From assembly GCA_963978545.1 (NCBI GenBank), contig OZ021731.1, positions 58,980,773 through 59,044,772 of the forward strand: a DNA stretch of 64,000 nucleotides, read 5' to 3'. Both the position numbers and the translations under genes were made by a program. The DNA comes from Linyphia triangularis. Lineage: Eukaryota > Arthropoda > Arachnida > Araneae > Linyphiidae. Shown here one piece after another: positions 47,441 through 58,324 of this stretch. The notes beneath the pieces are model-generated. The model ran no database searches. It was not told the DNA's origin and worked only from the letters and a program-made list of their open reading frames with translations. Numbering within the stretch: position 1 is the stretch's first letter; each line of letters begins with the position of its first letter.

Positions 47441-48900
47441 TTATGATTTAGGCTTGAATCTTTTATAGAATTTTCTCAATCAGATCCTGTGAGAGCACAG
47501 AAACGCACTTAATATTTTTAGTGTTACTTGCGGAAAAAAGTTTCAATTTTCAATTCTATGAACATGATGCTTACAGTTTTGTCTTACAAATTAATTGGTT
47601 TTATCAATCTGCTGTTACATTTTTATTGATGTAACAGCGGGAAAGTATAAAAAAAAAAAGAAGAATTTCTTTCTGTAAATTATACCGCGACAAAGACCAG
47701 ATTATCAGGATTCTGTTAAAAAGTCAGAATTCAGATTGTTAAAAAAATAGCTATGAGAATAGGAGTAATTTAATTTAGTTACAGCGGTGTCTTTTAAATC
47801 GCCTTTTCTTTTTCCATGTTTAAAAGAGAAAGTGAAGTATTGCCAGATGTAGCATTTTGAATACAAAGTTATTATAATTATTACAGTAGTATGAGGGTTA
47901 CGTCACTGGCAACTATCTAATAAAATGCTTTTAAAGATATGCTTTGATTGGTCAAAATTCCTCAGGAGTTGCCTATGACGTACCAGTATATTCCTCATTT
48001 TCACATACATTTTTAGGCGCAGCGTTTAAAAATAGTAGTATTCAAAAATGTGGTATATTTATGCAAAGCCAACTATGAAGATGTCCTCCGTATTCGCTAG
48101 AAATTGAATAACATAGAGGGCGCCACGTGACTGGAATCGGAGCGAAATATTATCCAATAGGAATGGAGTTTTTCTAGAATTACCTATCTTTCTTTAAAAA
48201 CAGACATGACATTACATCGAATTTGTCATTTATTCAGAACGAATTTGCATTGAAAACCAACAGTTCAAAAGAATATTGAAGCTAAAAAAGTTCTTTCAAA
48301 AAGTTAAATTCAAACTTTATTAAAATATATTTAAAATACTTTTTTATATATATAATTCGGATGCTCTCGATGTATACTTATATATGTTTTAGAGTTAAAT
48401 ATACATTGTTTATACAAATTCCATGTGAATATATTTCCGTATGAACATAAAGAGCTTGTTTTTCATATTCTTTCAACATAAAATCAATGGATATTAAACA
48501 AATCAACAAGACAAATTGAAGTAATTTAATATTATTAGTTAACAATCTGTAAAAGGAGTTCTTCTTATATCGAGTTGAAATTGAAAGAAAAGTCTCTGTT
48601 TCGGAAGAAAAATTTATAAATGAAGTTATATAACTTTTCGTTTACCATCCTCATTAGTATGATAACAAAACTTTAAGCAGAAAATGTATTATTAAAATAA
48701 TAAAATTGTTTTATATGCATTAGTTTACAGAAATGCTATAAAGAATAAGAATATTCTGCTGAAAATAGAAACCGTAGCCAGAATAATTACATTTCAATAT
48801 AAGAAATGTGTATTATTGTAAAAGTAATATAAATTCACAAATTTTTTTAAATATTTTATCGGCTCTATAAAAAAATGTAAACACAATTTTTTTTTTTCTT
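47441..48900. other. No gene recognised
   Basis: Positions 47,880-48,160 contain TGAGG-TACGTCAC-GGCAAC motifs in opposite orientations about 100 bp apart, plus CACGTG and CCAAT-like motifs. This may be an eroded inverted-repeat element or a regulatory patch. The rest is AT-rich. Confidence 0.35.
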
Positions 48901-49072
48901 GTTTTGATATGTTTTGTTCCATATGCGCTTGCTGGAATTCTGGAAGCGGATTAGCTGAAAAAAAAAGGACATGCGCATTTTATTGCTTCTATCAGCCAAT
49001 CAAACCTTTGTTTATCTTTATTTTTGCACCCATTCCAGTTAGCTAGCGATATCTGTGGCGGTTTGGGGAAAC

Positions 49073-49153
49073 ATGTCTGATGCCTCTGTTCTTATGGAAG
49101 ATTCTTCAAATCGGAAGGCATGTTTTACTATAGAAGTCGGCTTTGATTTATAG
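49073..49153 (+). CDS. Weak candidate 5' coding exon
   Basis: An ATG in good context (GGGGAAACATGTC) opens a short frame, MSDASVLMEDSSNRKACF and a few residues more, before a stop at 49,151-49,153. A CCAAT-type motif (AGCCAATCAAA, near 48,994) and GC-richer sequence lie upstream. No strong splice donor is visible within the frame. It is recorded because the sequence looks like a transcript start; it may be chance. Confidence 0.12.
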   Translation: MSDASVLMEDSSNRKACFTIEVGFDL

Positions 49154-49590
49154 TGTTTTTTCATTAAAAAAAATTTACAAGCTATTTGATTTAATATACG
49201 AATGACTTTTTTTGATAGAAAGAAGTAAAAAAATGGCTGAAAATCTGGCAACCTTAGTTTTGGAAGTTAGTTTTCAGTTAGATTCGAGATCGATTTGAAT
49301 GCTATAATTTCCTTTGTTTAATTGCTCGATATTTTAAGAATAATTGTTGATAATTTATTGATTACGAGGATCAGGTTACAAAGCTTTGACGGGCGTTTTT
49401 GGGTTATCATGTATTTTATAAAGCAAACAACCGCAAGTATACTGAGTTCGCGAGCGTTAGTGAACACATTACCGATCCCCTTAATTATAATTTAAATTAA
49501 ATATAATATATCACAGCTTAATGACAACTGTCAGCTTTTCCTCCACTAACCTGTAATATGTCAAATACACAATTAAGCAGAAGTTAAGCG

Positions 49591-49878
49591 GTGCAGTCAA
49601 ATGAGACGGAGGCATCCCCTATGTCCAATGTTTTTCTGTCTTCGAACTTAAAAACCTTCTTTTTATATTTCTTATTAAGTTATATGGCACTTAAGTACTA
49701 TCCCGTCGATTGTAAGCAAGGAAAAATGATCATTTCAGACAGATACTCTGTCCTTGCAGTTGAGGCACTCCATGGAAAGGTACCGACTCTTGTCCATGCC
49801 AAACCGGACCCTAGAGGAGGCCAGGCTGTTCGAACTTTTTGTCGCCAACAAAACGATCGCCAATGGCTGACGGGATAA
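49591..49878 (+). CDS. Unrecognised open frame in a GC-richer patch
   Basis: A frame of 95 codons contains a hydrophobic run (TFFLYFLLSYMALKYY) and then a GC-richer half (49,735-49,880). In that half an alternative frame is also protein-like (MPNRTLEEARLFELFVANKT) and follows an acceptor-like CTGTCCTTGCAG. A donor-like CGC/GTAAGT follows at about 49,881. I cannot decide which frame, if any, is coding. Confidence 0.18.
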   Translation: MQSNETEASPMSNVFLSSNLKTFFLYFLLSYMALKYYPVDCKQGKMIISDRYSVLAVEALHGKVPTLVHAKPDPRGGQAVRTFCRQQNDRQWLTG

Positions 49879-50276
49879 CGCGTAAGTACTAGTTATATAA
49901 TAGAATATATGCAGGAGAATCTCAAAAAATTATTATGAAACTTTTAACTTTTATATTGAAAAGTTAATGCACAAAGTTGTGCTTTTGGTTTGTTTATTAC
50001 TTATTTAAAAATAACCTTTTCCATTGTTTTTGTAAGCACCTGATAAGTACATATTTACTCTCAATTTCATAAGAATTTTAAATAAAATCACATCAAATAC
50101 ATTTAACTTTTCGCCTTTAGATTCGTTGCGTTCTTCAAGTACTTACTTCACATGAGTTTTATTTTAAAATGTCTTATTTAAATCAAATTAAAACTCCATA
50201 CCCATTTCTGAATTCAGTAATTAATAAAATTCTTTATTTCCATTTTTCTATTTACTGTTTTACTTCTTTTGTTAAG

Positions 50277-50496
50277 AAAAATTAATTATTTTCATCAAGT
50301 AACCGATCTCAGAAACAAATATAATTGCTTTGAAATACGATTTTTTAAAAAAGAGATTGTCTTTGAATTGCAACCCAACTGCTATTCTTTTGATTGGTTT
50401 CCAGTTGCTTCAGAAAAGAAACGTCATTATGACGTCACTTACAGAAATAAAATAACAGGAGAAACAAAAAGGACAAACTTACTACATCAGAATTAA
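50277..50496 (+). CDS. Weak candidate terminal exon
   Basis: After a pyrimidine-rich acceptor-like stretch (ACTTCTTTTGTTAAG), a frame stays open for 72 codons to a stop at 50,494-50,496. It includes NCFEIRFFKKEIVFELQPNC and YDVTYRNKITGETKR. There is no ATG at its start, so it could only be translated as a downstream exon. I recognise no family. It lies on the same strand and within 1.3 kb of two other weak candidates. Confidence 0.18.
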
Positions 50497-50499
50497 CAT

Positions 50500-51225
50500 C
50501 TTGGTCCATCTTTAATAAGACATGTAAATATCCCTAATTTCTAATTATCTTTCGATTGAGAAAGATAGATTAGTAAAAAAAAAAATAGATTTGCGCACAT
50601 CTAGAATTACGAAAAGCGTTATTCAAACATTAATAAAACAAAATGGCGTTCTGTCGAAACTCGTTACGGTTATGATTAGCCATTCACCAAACGATAAAAA
50701 TTTGAACAAAAATGGAATGCAGATATATTTATTTAACCGGAAATTTCGCTTCTCTAATCAACTTCAAGTTGAGTAATGGAGAAATTATGCAAATAGTTTG
50801 TATTAAATATGATGAGTTTTTTTTATGTCGGAATTCTAAAAGAGTTTTTTCGAACTCTTTTACTTGAAGAATTCGGCTAATGAATCGGCACTAGTATGGA
50901 GTGCCATTAGATTGATCCTTTTCTCTGTTTTACATACTATCCTAAAGTAGAAAGTAATCTTTAATAAGTAGTCAGCGTTATTATATTAATTTTATGCGTC
51001 GTTCTATTGCCGAGTCAAAAATAATTGAGGTTAGGTGGACTAAAAAATAAACATCTGTTTATGGAAATGTAATATCAAAAGTATCCAGATTAAAGCTTAT
51101 AAGAAAAATAACGTTGGTTTCATGATGTAACATAGAGTAACCTCATTAAATTTTAATTTTTTTTTTTTTTTATGAAAAATACATCTTATAAAGATAATTC
51201 CCTTTTCCATAAATAGTTATTATGA
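50500..51225. other. AT-rich DNA, nothing recognised
   Basis: A short open stretch near 50,591-50,776 has no ATG or motif support. Confidence 0.5.
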
Positions 51226-51233
51226 GTTTAAAG

Positions 51234-51851
51234 TAGAGGTTAGCTATATATCGATACGACATTTTTATCGATATTTAAAAAAAAATATCGATATTTTAAA
51301 AAAAATATCGATATTAAAAATATTGATAAAAGTCCCCGATATATCGATATTTTCAAACATTTTTATTTTTGTAATTATCGTTTTGCAGTTCCATGTGTTT
51401 TTCCAATTTTCTTTGTTCCTTTTTCAAAAACACCAAAACTAAAATTTGGACTTGGCTGAGAGGCTTTTAAAATGGCACCAATGTTCAATATTTTGCCATA
51501 CACTTCATAATCATGGGCGCCAACAGGAAGGTTCAAGGGGGTGCACCTCCCTGGCATTTGAAAATTAAAATAAAACTAGAAAAAAACGAGTTAAATATAT
51601 ATATATATATATATATTTATCCCTCTGTTAATATTTTCAGTTATTTACATTGTAAAAATATTACGTTAATTATTCAACATTGTCATTAAAAGCCGTTGAA
51701 AATTATCTCAATTTTTCTTATAAAAAATCATGTATCGATAAAATCAAATTTAAAAAAAATCATGGATCGATATATCAATATTTTATCGATAATTTTTTCT
51801 ATGTAACGATATAGTATCGATATTTATTTTGATCAATATTTCCGACCTCTA
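51234..51851. mobile_element. hAT-type MITE rich in TATCGATA, copy 2
   Basis: Same family as 18,071-18,627: starts TAGAGGTTAGCTATATATCG and ends ATATTTCCGACCTCTA. GTTTAAAG is duplicated exactly (51,226-51,233 and 51,852-51,859). It is larger than copy 1 because an unrelated segment is inserted near 51,507-51,686. Confidence 0.9.
51507..51686. repeat. Insertion nested in the hAT MITE
   Basis: This segment is absent from MITE copy 1. It begins near CATGGGCGCCAACAGG (51,512), resembling the end of repeat family W (62,620-63,151), and includes an (AT)n run at about 51,595-51,616. Confidence 0.45.
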
Positions 51852-51859
51852 GTTTAAAG

Positions 51860-52534
51860 TCTTGATGCATAATAGTGGTAAACAGTATCTCTCTTAATAC
51901 AAATTATGTTGTTTTGTAAAAAGTGTTTGATGGTTAGCTAACTACAGCTCTTGTTGAATGCAACATTATAATATTTAAAAGAGTTCTATACAGCAGAAAG
52001 TCGACTTAGTAATCAATCGCTAATTCACACCATGGATATTATGAGAATAGTTAGCAGGAGTTCGGTCTTAATGATTAGAAAACTTGTGACGTGCTTGTAA
52101 ACAATCACAACATACTTTTACAAACAAATTTTTACATTTTATTAGTAGCCAATTTCAATCGGTGTTTTATTTTCCCAATATTAAAACTTTTGTTCTAAAT
52201 AGCTCATAAAAAATTTAATAATTTATTGTCTAAGTAACTAAGACGTTTTTAAGCATACCTTTGTCTGTTCGAGGTGTTTTATATATTTCAGTAGTTCAAA
52301 AATCACGTAAATTTATACCACGTAATATATCAAACATATTTTGATTTAAAACTACATCTTTTGAAATGATTAATATGATTTTCAAAATATTTAAAGCACT
52401 ATGGATTTTACATTTAGGATGTTTAGGGCAACCTAGCACAGCATGCAATTTTTTAGATATTAATCAAATACCGAAACTGCAACAAGCAATTATTTTAACT
52501 TAATTCTTAAAAACACAATGTAATTTTTAATTTA
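51860..52534. other. AT-rich DNA, nothing recognised
   Basis: No gene or repeat identified. Confidence 0.5.
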
Positions 52535-53253
52535 ACTAGGGGTGAGGAATATCGCATAACTTTCAATTACACTATAATACTGATGTCAATTTGAGTCATT
52601 TATCGTTTTTATATTTTCATCATTTATTTAGAAAATGGCCAGTTTGGTGATACTTAAAAAAAAAACACTTCGCTAAATGGATGTTTTTGGCGATATGCTT
52701 TTCAATAATTCTTTTATTATACTTTCTTATAAGTGAAACTGAGGAGAAGAGAAAAAATGATCGTCGATGAGGTATGCTCAAGAAAATAGAACTCTGTGTT
52801 AAAGTCATTCGTTTTTCAACTTTTTACGTTATTAAAGCATTTTTGCGGGAATTTCGGAGGTGGGGATGTTTAGAACACCTTAAAAGGTATTACTACAATG
52901 ATTTTAGACGAAATTGTTCGAGCAATTGCTGAAAAACATTATTTTTTCAATGGCAGATGGATTTTTTCATGCGCATGCAAGATTTTGACGAAAACTTTAG
53001 TGGTAAATCCCTGTGCCATCACGAACCTGCACACCAAATTTGAACATCGTAGGTCAATTTGTTCGGGAGTTAGACTGATCACAGATACACATACACACAC
53101 GCAGACAGACATTTTTTCTAGATCACTTTTTTGAAATCAGGATGTTCGAAAACGTGGAGAAAACCAAAAAAAAAAAAAAAAAAATCGAAATTTTTTTTTG
53201 GACCAAATGCTATACTTTCATTAACCTATGTATACATATGGGTAATTGAAAGT
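52535..53253 (-). mobile_element. Repeat family R, near full-length copy
   Basis: Starts ACTAGGGGTGAGGAATATCG and ACTTTCAATTACACTATAAT. It runs through CCAGTTTGGTGATACTT, AACACCTTAAAAGG, ACACCAAATTTGAACATCG and CACACGCAGACAGAC. It ends in the 40-bp terminal palindrome (53,214-53,253), which closes with GGTAATTGAAAGT. A SINE sits immediately outside its last base. Confidence 0.8.
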
Positions 53254-53439
53254 GCCGACCAAACGGTATAGCGGTTAGCGTGCTAGCTTCTAGACCGCGA
53301 GGTTGCGGGTTCGAGTCCCGTGTTAGGCATGGGTGTTTGTAAATGTATGTTGGCTTGTCTAATGACGAATGTTTCGGCGCATTATAGCCCTCGTGTTGCT
53401 GACGGCGCCAGATAATCTGAATACAAAAAAAAAAAAAAA
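53254..53439 (+). mobile_element. SINE family 1, copy G, at the edge of repeat R
   Basis: A full-length plus-strand copy with an intact B box GGTTCGAGTCCCG. Instead of ACCAACC it ends in a poly-A run. The duplication AATTGAAAGT (53,244-53,253 and 53,440-53,449) is the terminal sequence of repeat R itself. Confidence 0.93.
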
Positions 53440-53449
53440 AATTGAAAGT

Positions 53450-54180
53450 AAAAAGTCGTTTATTAAAATAATCAATACAAATTAAATTAGGATTCCAAAC
53501 TATAGCATTTCCAAGATTTAATTTTAGTTTAATTTTTAAAATATACTGCAGTAGAACTCCTCCTAATAATGTGATTTTTATTCAAATTCAATTTACTTTT
53601 AAAAATTAACATTAAAGTTAATTTTACTCAAATTTTTAGTTTAAGTTTTTAGTTTAGTTTTAAATTTATTTTTAATTTTGAAATTCATTTCCTTTTAATT
53701 TAATTTTTATTTAACTTTTTATTTCATTTTAATTTAGCTTTTTACTTCATTTTAATAATTTAATTCTTAAAATTATTAAATTAAAAAAATATATTGCAAT
53801 TCAATTTTATAAGTATCAATAAAGATTATTAAAAAGCGACAACAGCGATCAAAATCAAAATTGGAGTTTTTTAAAATTTATTTTTAATTAATTTATTCTG
53901 CAATTAAAGTTTAATAAAATAAAAATAAAAAATAAAATATTAAAATATCTATATAAATTCCAAATAAAAAGTAATCTACAAATTAAAAACATATTTTTTA
54001 TATTTTGCCGTTTTTTTCTGCGTGTCTTCGCATGGCCCAATAGACGTCCAAAACTATTATTAAGTAAGTTATATGGCATTAAGATAACATTTAAGATGTC
54101 GATAAAAATAGCAAAGGGCATCGAAGAGATAATAGTAAGACTAGTCTATCTATAACCCCAGCAAAAGCAGTGACACGAGA
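53450..54180. other. AT-rich low-complexity DNA
   Basis: Positions 53,620-53,770 are a TTTTAATTTA-type low-complexity stretch. No gene recognised. Confidence 0.5.
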
Positions 54181-54188
54181 AAAATTGA

Positions 54189-54431
54189 ATGAAGATATTT
54201 GCTTTATTGATTTTCGCTATGTTATTCCTCGAATACTACGTGTTTGCTCGCCCTTTATGTCGATTGAGGTCTCTTAGATATTCTTCTTTTCAAAAGTATT
54301 CCATTGATTCGGAATGTAGCTACTTGAAATCAATAGTTCCCACAAAAGAAACACAACCGGGATACTTTATACTATTTTTTATAGAGATATGTTTCCCACT
54401 TTTCGTCTATTTATTAGTCTGTGTAATTTAA
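54189..54431 (+). CDS. Candidate small secreted or membrane peptide
   Basis: An ATG-started frame of 80 codons begins with a convincing signal-peptide shape: M-K, the hydrophobic core IFALLIFAMLFL, then EYYVFA before RP, with a plausible cleavage after VFA. A short basic, cysteine-containing segment follows (RPLCRLRSLRYSSFQKYS), then a second hydrophobic stretch (YFILFFIEICFPLFVYLL). The 5' sequence just upstream is less AT-rich than its surroundings. It could be a first exon whose real continuation is spliced elsewhere. I do not recognise a family, and no neighbour suggests a role. Confidence 0.3.
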   Translation: MKIFALLIFAMLFLEYYVFARPLCRLRSLRYSSFQKYSIDSECSYLKSIVPTKETQPGYFILFFIEICFPLFVYLLVCVI

Positions 54432-54689
54432 ATGAGATATTGGTACATTTTATGTAATGGTTTTTGTTTCTTTTTTTTTTGTGCTATGGATTATTGTATA
54501 AGAGGGAAAGTTAGGTTGATTTTTCGATGGATTATTTTCGATTTAATTTGGTAATTTCTGTATTTTTTATTATAAAAAGTGTACCACAATGAAATGAGCT
54601 ATAGCCAAAATAAAAATCATTATGTTCATGATCGATGTAACACCTATGGGGAATAAATTATCATTTATTGAATATTGTAAATGCGAAAG

Positions 54690-55180
54690 TAGAGGTAATT
54701 TTTCTCAAAAGTAAATCAAATTGAATAATTGGTCAACATAAAATTTAAGTTCAGTGATTGCTTAATTACTTAGAATTCATAATTATCTTTTTCAAATAAT
54801 GTTGAAAAATATTGTAATCAAATGCCAACAGCAAAGCAATATTATACAAGGAGTGTTTATATTAGGGTGGATCTTTCTTCTATGGAGAAAAAAAAATTAT
54901 TATTAATCAAAACCTACCTATGGGGAAAAGATGTTCTATGATATAGAGATTAGGAAAAAATAATAAAAAAAATTAATTTTAAAATTTTGTACTGCCACAA
55001 AGAGGTTGAATTTTCGAAAAAAATGCAAAAAGTCATAATTTTAGTTAAATGATTTTACACTAAAAATAATTGTTTTTTACAATATCAATCATAAAAAAAG
55101 TTATGATTACTGACTAATTAGTAGTACAATGTACATTTCAACCTTTTTTTTTACCCAACTCCCTCTCCCCCATATCACCG
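54690..55180 (-). repeat. Dispersed repeat family Z, copy 1
   Basis: The reverse complement matches 61,690-62,420. Shared landmarks are GAACATCTTTTCCCCATAGG, a TTGATTACAATA-type segment, and a strongly conserved AAGATAATTATGAATTCTAA followed by GTAATTAAG. The order of blocks differs somewhat between copies. No coding capacity. Confidence 0.65.
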
Positions 55181-55330
55181 TTGAATCAGCCCTACAACCC
55201 TATAGTGCAGTTGTCAGCGGCTTACGGAATTCAACGCCTAATCGGTGAGCGCTGTTCTTGTAAAGTAAATTAAATTACAATTTTATTATGTGACATTTGT
55301 TTGTTTGTGTACTTGGACTAATACTCTACT

Positions 55331-55507
55331 GTGGCGTTGTTAAGAAAAGACATGATTTGTCCTATATTTGGGTCAGGCTGTAATATGCCCACAATCATGC
55401 TTCCTACGTACGAAAAACGTAATAAAAGGTGCGTATATTGGCATTCAAAAAGAGAAGCAAAGTACAGTGTATTTAAATATACTTTTCTCCGCGTGTCAAT
55501 AATTTGC
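55331..55507 (+). CDS. Weak candidate exon, faintly THAP-like
   Basis: An open stretch reads KDMICPIFGSGCNMPTIMLP, then TYEKRNKRCVYWHSKREAKY, and ends FLRVSIIC at a donor-like GCAA/GTAAGT. The spacing of early cysteines, a proline, an R...W pair and a late IC recalls the THAP zinc-binding domain, but the essential later residues would have to lie in another exon. The opposite strand is also open over 117 codons (55,318-55,671), which weakens the case. Confidence 0.15.
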
Positions 55508-56090
55508 AAGTAAGTTAGAAGAGACCTGGAAACGAGCTTTAGTACCAATAAATGACCACTCCAACATTTTGAGAGAAATAAGTTCATACTACTATAAACA
55601 GGGAAGACGCGAACGGGGGGCGTAGGGGGCGTCTCGCCCCTCAAAGTTTTAGAAAGTTGAACAGTCGGCAAATTTTCGAAATTTTATCGTGCCCTTTTTT
55701 TAAAGTCGTTCCACAATAAAATCGAATTGAATAAAAAAATATATAAAAAAAAAAAAAAAAAAAAAATGCTGAACAGAAATATTAGGAATACCGGACCGAG
55801 TTTCACGAATCGACATTTTTATACTAGAAGTCTATTATAAGGGAGTCGGTGTCTTTTCCACCGCCTATATTGATGGACTGCGTACACAAATAATAATAGG
55901 TATCTTGCGAACACAAATCATAGATATCTTCATTATCTCACCCCGCCAAAGTTTTTAGAAAAAAAAGACGGCAATTGGCAAATTTCTAAAATTTCATATA
56001 TTCCTTTAAAAGTGCCAAGTGAGGGATGTTTTAAAACATATTAAATGGAAAAAAATATAAATAATTAAAATCGTCAATAGTATTTAAAAA
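55508..56090. other. Low-complexity DNA with an internal repeat
   Basis: A segment near 55,633-55,690 (CCCTCAAAGTTTTAGAAA, CGGCAAATTTTCGAAATTTT) recurs in diverged form near 55,940-56,000. A poly-A run lies at 55,747-55,766. No gene recognised. Confidence 0.45.
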
Positions 56091-56105
56091 TCCTGATCAC
56101 AATTC

Positions 56106-56290
56106 GCCGACCAAGCGGTATAGTGGTTAGCGTGCTGGCTTCTAGACCGCGAGGTTGCGGGTTCGAGTCCCGTGTTGGCATGGATGTTTGTAAATGTATG
56201 TTGGTTTGTTAAATGACGAAATGTTTCGGCGCATTATAGCCCTCGTGTTGCTGACGGCGCCAGATAATCTGAATACAACCAACCAACCAA
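56106..56290 (+). mobile_element. SINE family 1, copy H
   Basis: A plus-strand copy and the best-preserved tRNA-like head. GCCGACC at the 5' end can pair with TGTTGGC after the B box, as an acceptor stem would. It ends in a (CCAA)n tail. The exact 14-bp duplication CCTGATCACAATTC lies at 56,092-56,105 and 56,291-56,304. Confidence 0.95.
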
Positions 56291-56304
56291 CCTGATCACA
56301 ATTC

Positions 56305-57590
56305 AGACCAAGTTGGCGGTCGGCAATTTTAAATTGGAGTAAGTATATCCTTTCTTTGCAGGAACATTTAAGCTGATATCGTCACTGACAGCTTCTAAAT
56401 GAAATTAAATATGAACATATCTCCCGTACCCAGCACTGTTGCACAAGTATCAATTTCCACAAATTCTCTACAGAATTAATAATTTTCCTTCAAGTTCAAA
56501 TCAGTACATTTAATTGTATAAATCGTCAAGTCGACTGTCGTAAGTTTTTAAATTCAGTCACCTGATAAGTACACACTATATTCTCAGGAAGAAACTGACA
56601 ATAATGACTTATTCTTCCAATTAATAGATTAGATAACTCTGGTGTGTTACAGTAGGTGACATAATTTTAGTACGTCAGTTTTAGTAACACCTTAAAAACC
56701 ATGATATGCCCATTAAACGTCATTTACATAATGTGTGTATTGTACGTCATATGAATTGAAAGTCTTACAGAAAATTTCAAAACATCTAAATTTTTACATC
56801 CGGAAAATGAGTCCTCTTTTATCAAATACATACCTTACGTACATACTGGTCTGGCGAGAAGTTTCAATTTCGAACAAAACTTGATTATTTTTTGGCAAAG
56901 ATAAAAATAAAAAATACATTTTATAAGATTATTCAACGAGGTTTATTACTTTCATGCCATGTAAGTCGGAAGGCAATGTCGTATTTATTGCAACAAAATA
57001 ATCATTGGAAAAGTATTGAAAGGTTTGTTATAATACTATCTAAATTTGTTGACGTTTCCAGCAGTCAAATAGCTGCGGCCTGACGTTGTCCGACGTACAA
57101 CCAGGTTTCAGTCTATTACAAGTAGTGAGTACCCTTTCTCACCTCTCCTCGATTTCACCACTTTATACACGAAACATCGGAAAGACATCGTGTTTCAAAT
57201 AAGTTAGATTAGTCAAAATACCATTAAAAATATTTCAAATTGGATCAGTAGATCTCACATTAGTATCAAACTTTAAAGGTGGAAAAGGGAAATGGGGGAG
57301 GATTTTTTAGAAATCTCATGTTGACTGTGACGTTTCTCTTTCTTAGAAGGTCATATGCGCAAGATAATAACATTAGTGATTTGAATACCTCCTCCCCCCA
57401 CACCAAAAAAAAAAAAAAAAAACTCCGCATGTACTATTCCTTACTTAGTTTGTATTTTTTTGCCGAAAATTATAGTTTGCTTTTTTATAGATCTGAATAT
57501 TTTGTTGCTAAATTCGAAGTTCATAAGTATAGTGAGTTAGTTGAGAATAATTTACTTTGTAAAACTTGATTTCTGCTTCATTAGGATAGA
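56305..57590. other. No gene recognised
   Basis: Moderately AT-rich. Short frames (56,892-57,083; 57,279-57,569) have no recognised motif. A poly-A run lies at 57,404-57,421. Confidence 0.45.
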
Positions 57591-57593
57591 GGA

Positions 57594-57595
<2 letters not shown>

Positions 57596-57667
<72 letters not shown>
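57596..57667. repeat. (AT)n microsatellite
   Basis: An essentially pure TA repeat of about 70 bp. Confidence 0.97.
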
Positions 57668-57669
<2 letters not shown>

Positions 57670-57673
<4 letters not shown>

Positions 57674-58322
57674 TTATACTTTGTTTAATGCTAAAGTAAT
57701 ACATTTCATTTTTAGTTCTGCTTAAAGAAAATTAGCATTATACTGTCCTTCTTGAACAAATGATTATTATTAAAAAAACTAATAATATTTGCAGAAATTA
57801 TTGCTGAAAAACTTAAAAATCATTAAATTCAATCCAGCAGGTTTTGGTAAAAAATATGTACACGAAGTAATAATTTTTAAAAAGTAAATTCCTGTGTTAA
57901 ATTGCAAAAAAAAAAAAATTAAGTTTTACTATTAATATACTTTTCAAGAGAAAGTAAAATCCTCTTTTCTTTTTTTGTAGGAAAATATGTTAAAAAGTAT
58001 TTAAAAATTAATTAACAAAACGTTTTTAATAACTATTGTATTTTGAAGTGTAATTATGAAGTCCATGAGCACCGACAGGATTATTTTCAATGGAGGTGCA
58101 GATCGCTAACAGGGAGGTATAAGGCGACAAAAGTCTTTGTTCAAATCTAAATTTTTTGAAAATGGAAATTGGATTTCCTAATTTGATGTTAGTTAACAGC
58201 TGTAAATAATTTTTTACTTGAATTGATAATTTACTACCTATATATTTTGTTCTTGTGAATTACTTCTTCCTCATTACTTTATTTTTCGAAAGGCAGGAGG
58301 GAGTTTAAGTGCATGTTTCTTA
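57670..58322. other. AT-rich DNA with a family W-like end
   Basis: CCATGAGCACCGACAGGATT near 58,063, followed by ATGGAGGTGCAGATCG, resembles the GGCGCC-type end of family W. Otherwise nothing recognised. Confidence 0.35.
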
Positions 58323-58324
58323 TA

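Noticed and set aside
55318..55671. 117-codon minus-strand frame
   Set aside because: No recognisable motif, and it overlaps a competing plus-strand frame; neither has transcript-like context beyond one splice motif.
56106..56180. Genuine tRNA genes at the SINE heads
   Set aside because: The A- and B-box regions and part of an acceptor stem are present, but I could not fold a proper anticodon arm, and each head continues into the SINE body with a target duplication.
57279..57569. 96-codon plus-strand frame starting MEKGNGGGFF
   Set aside because: It runs through a poly-A tract encoding lysines and shows no domain; probably chance.
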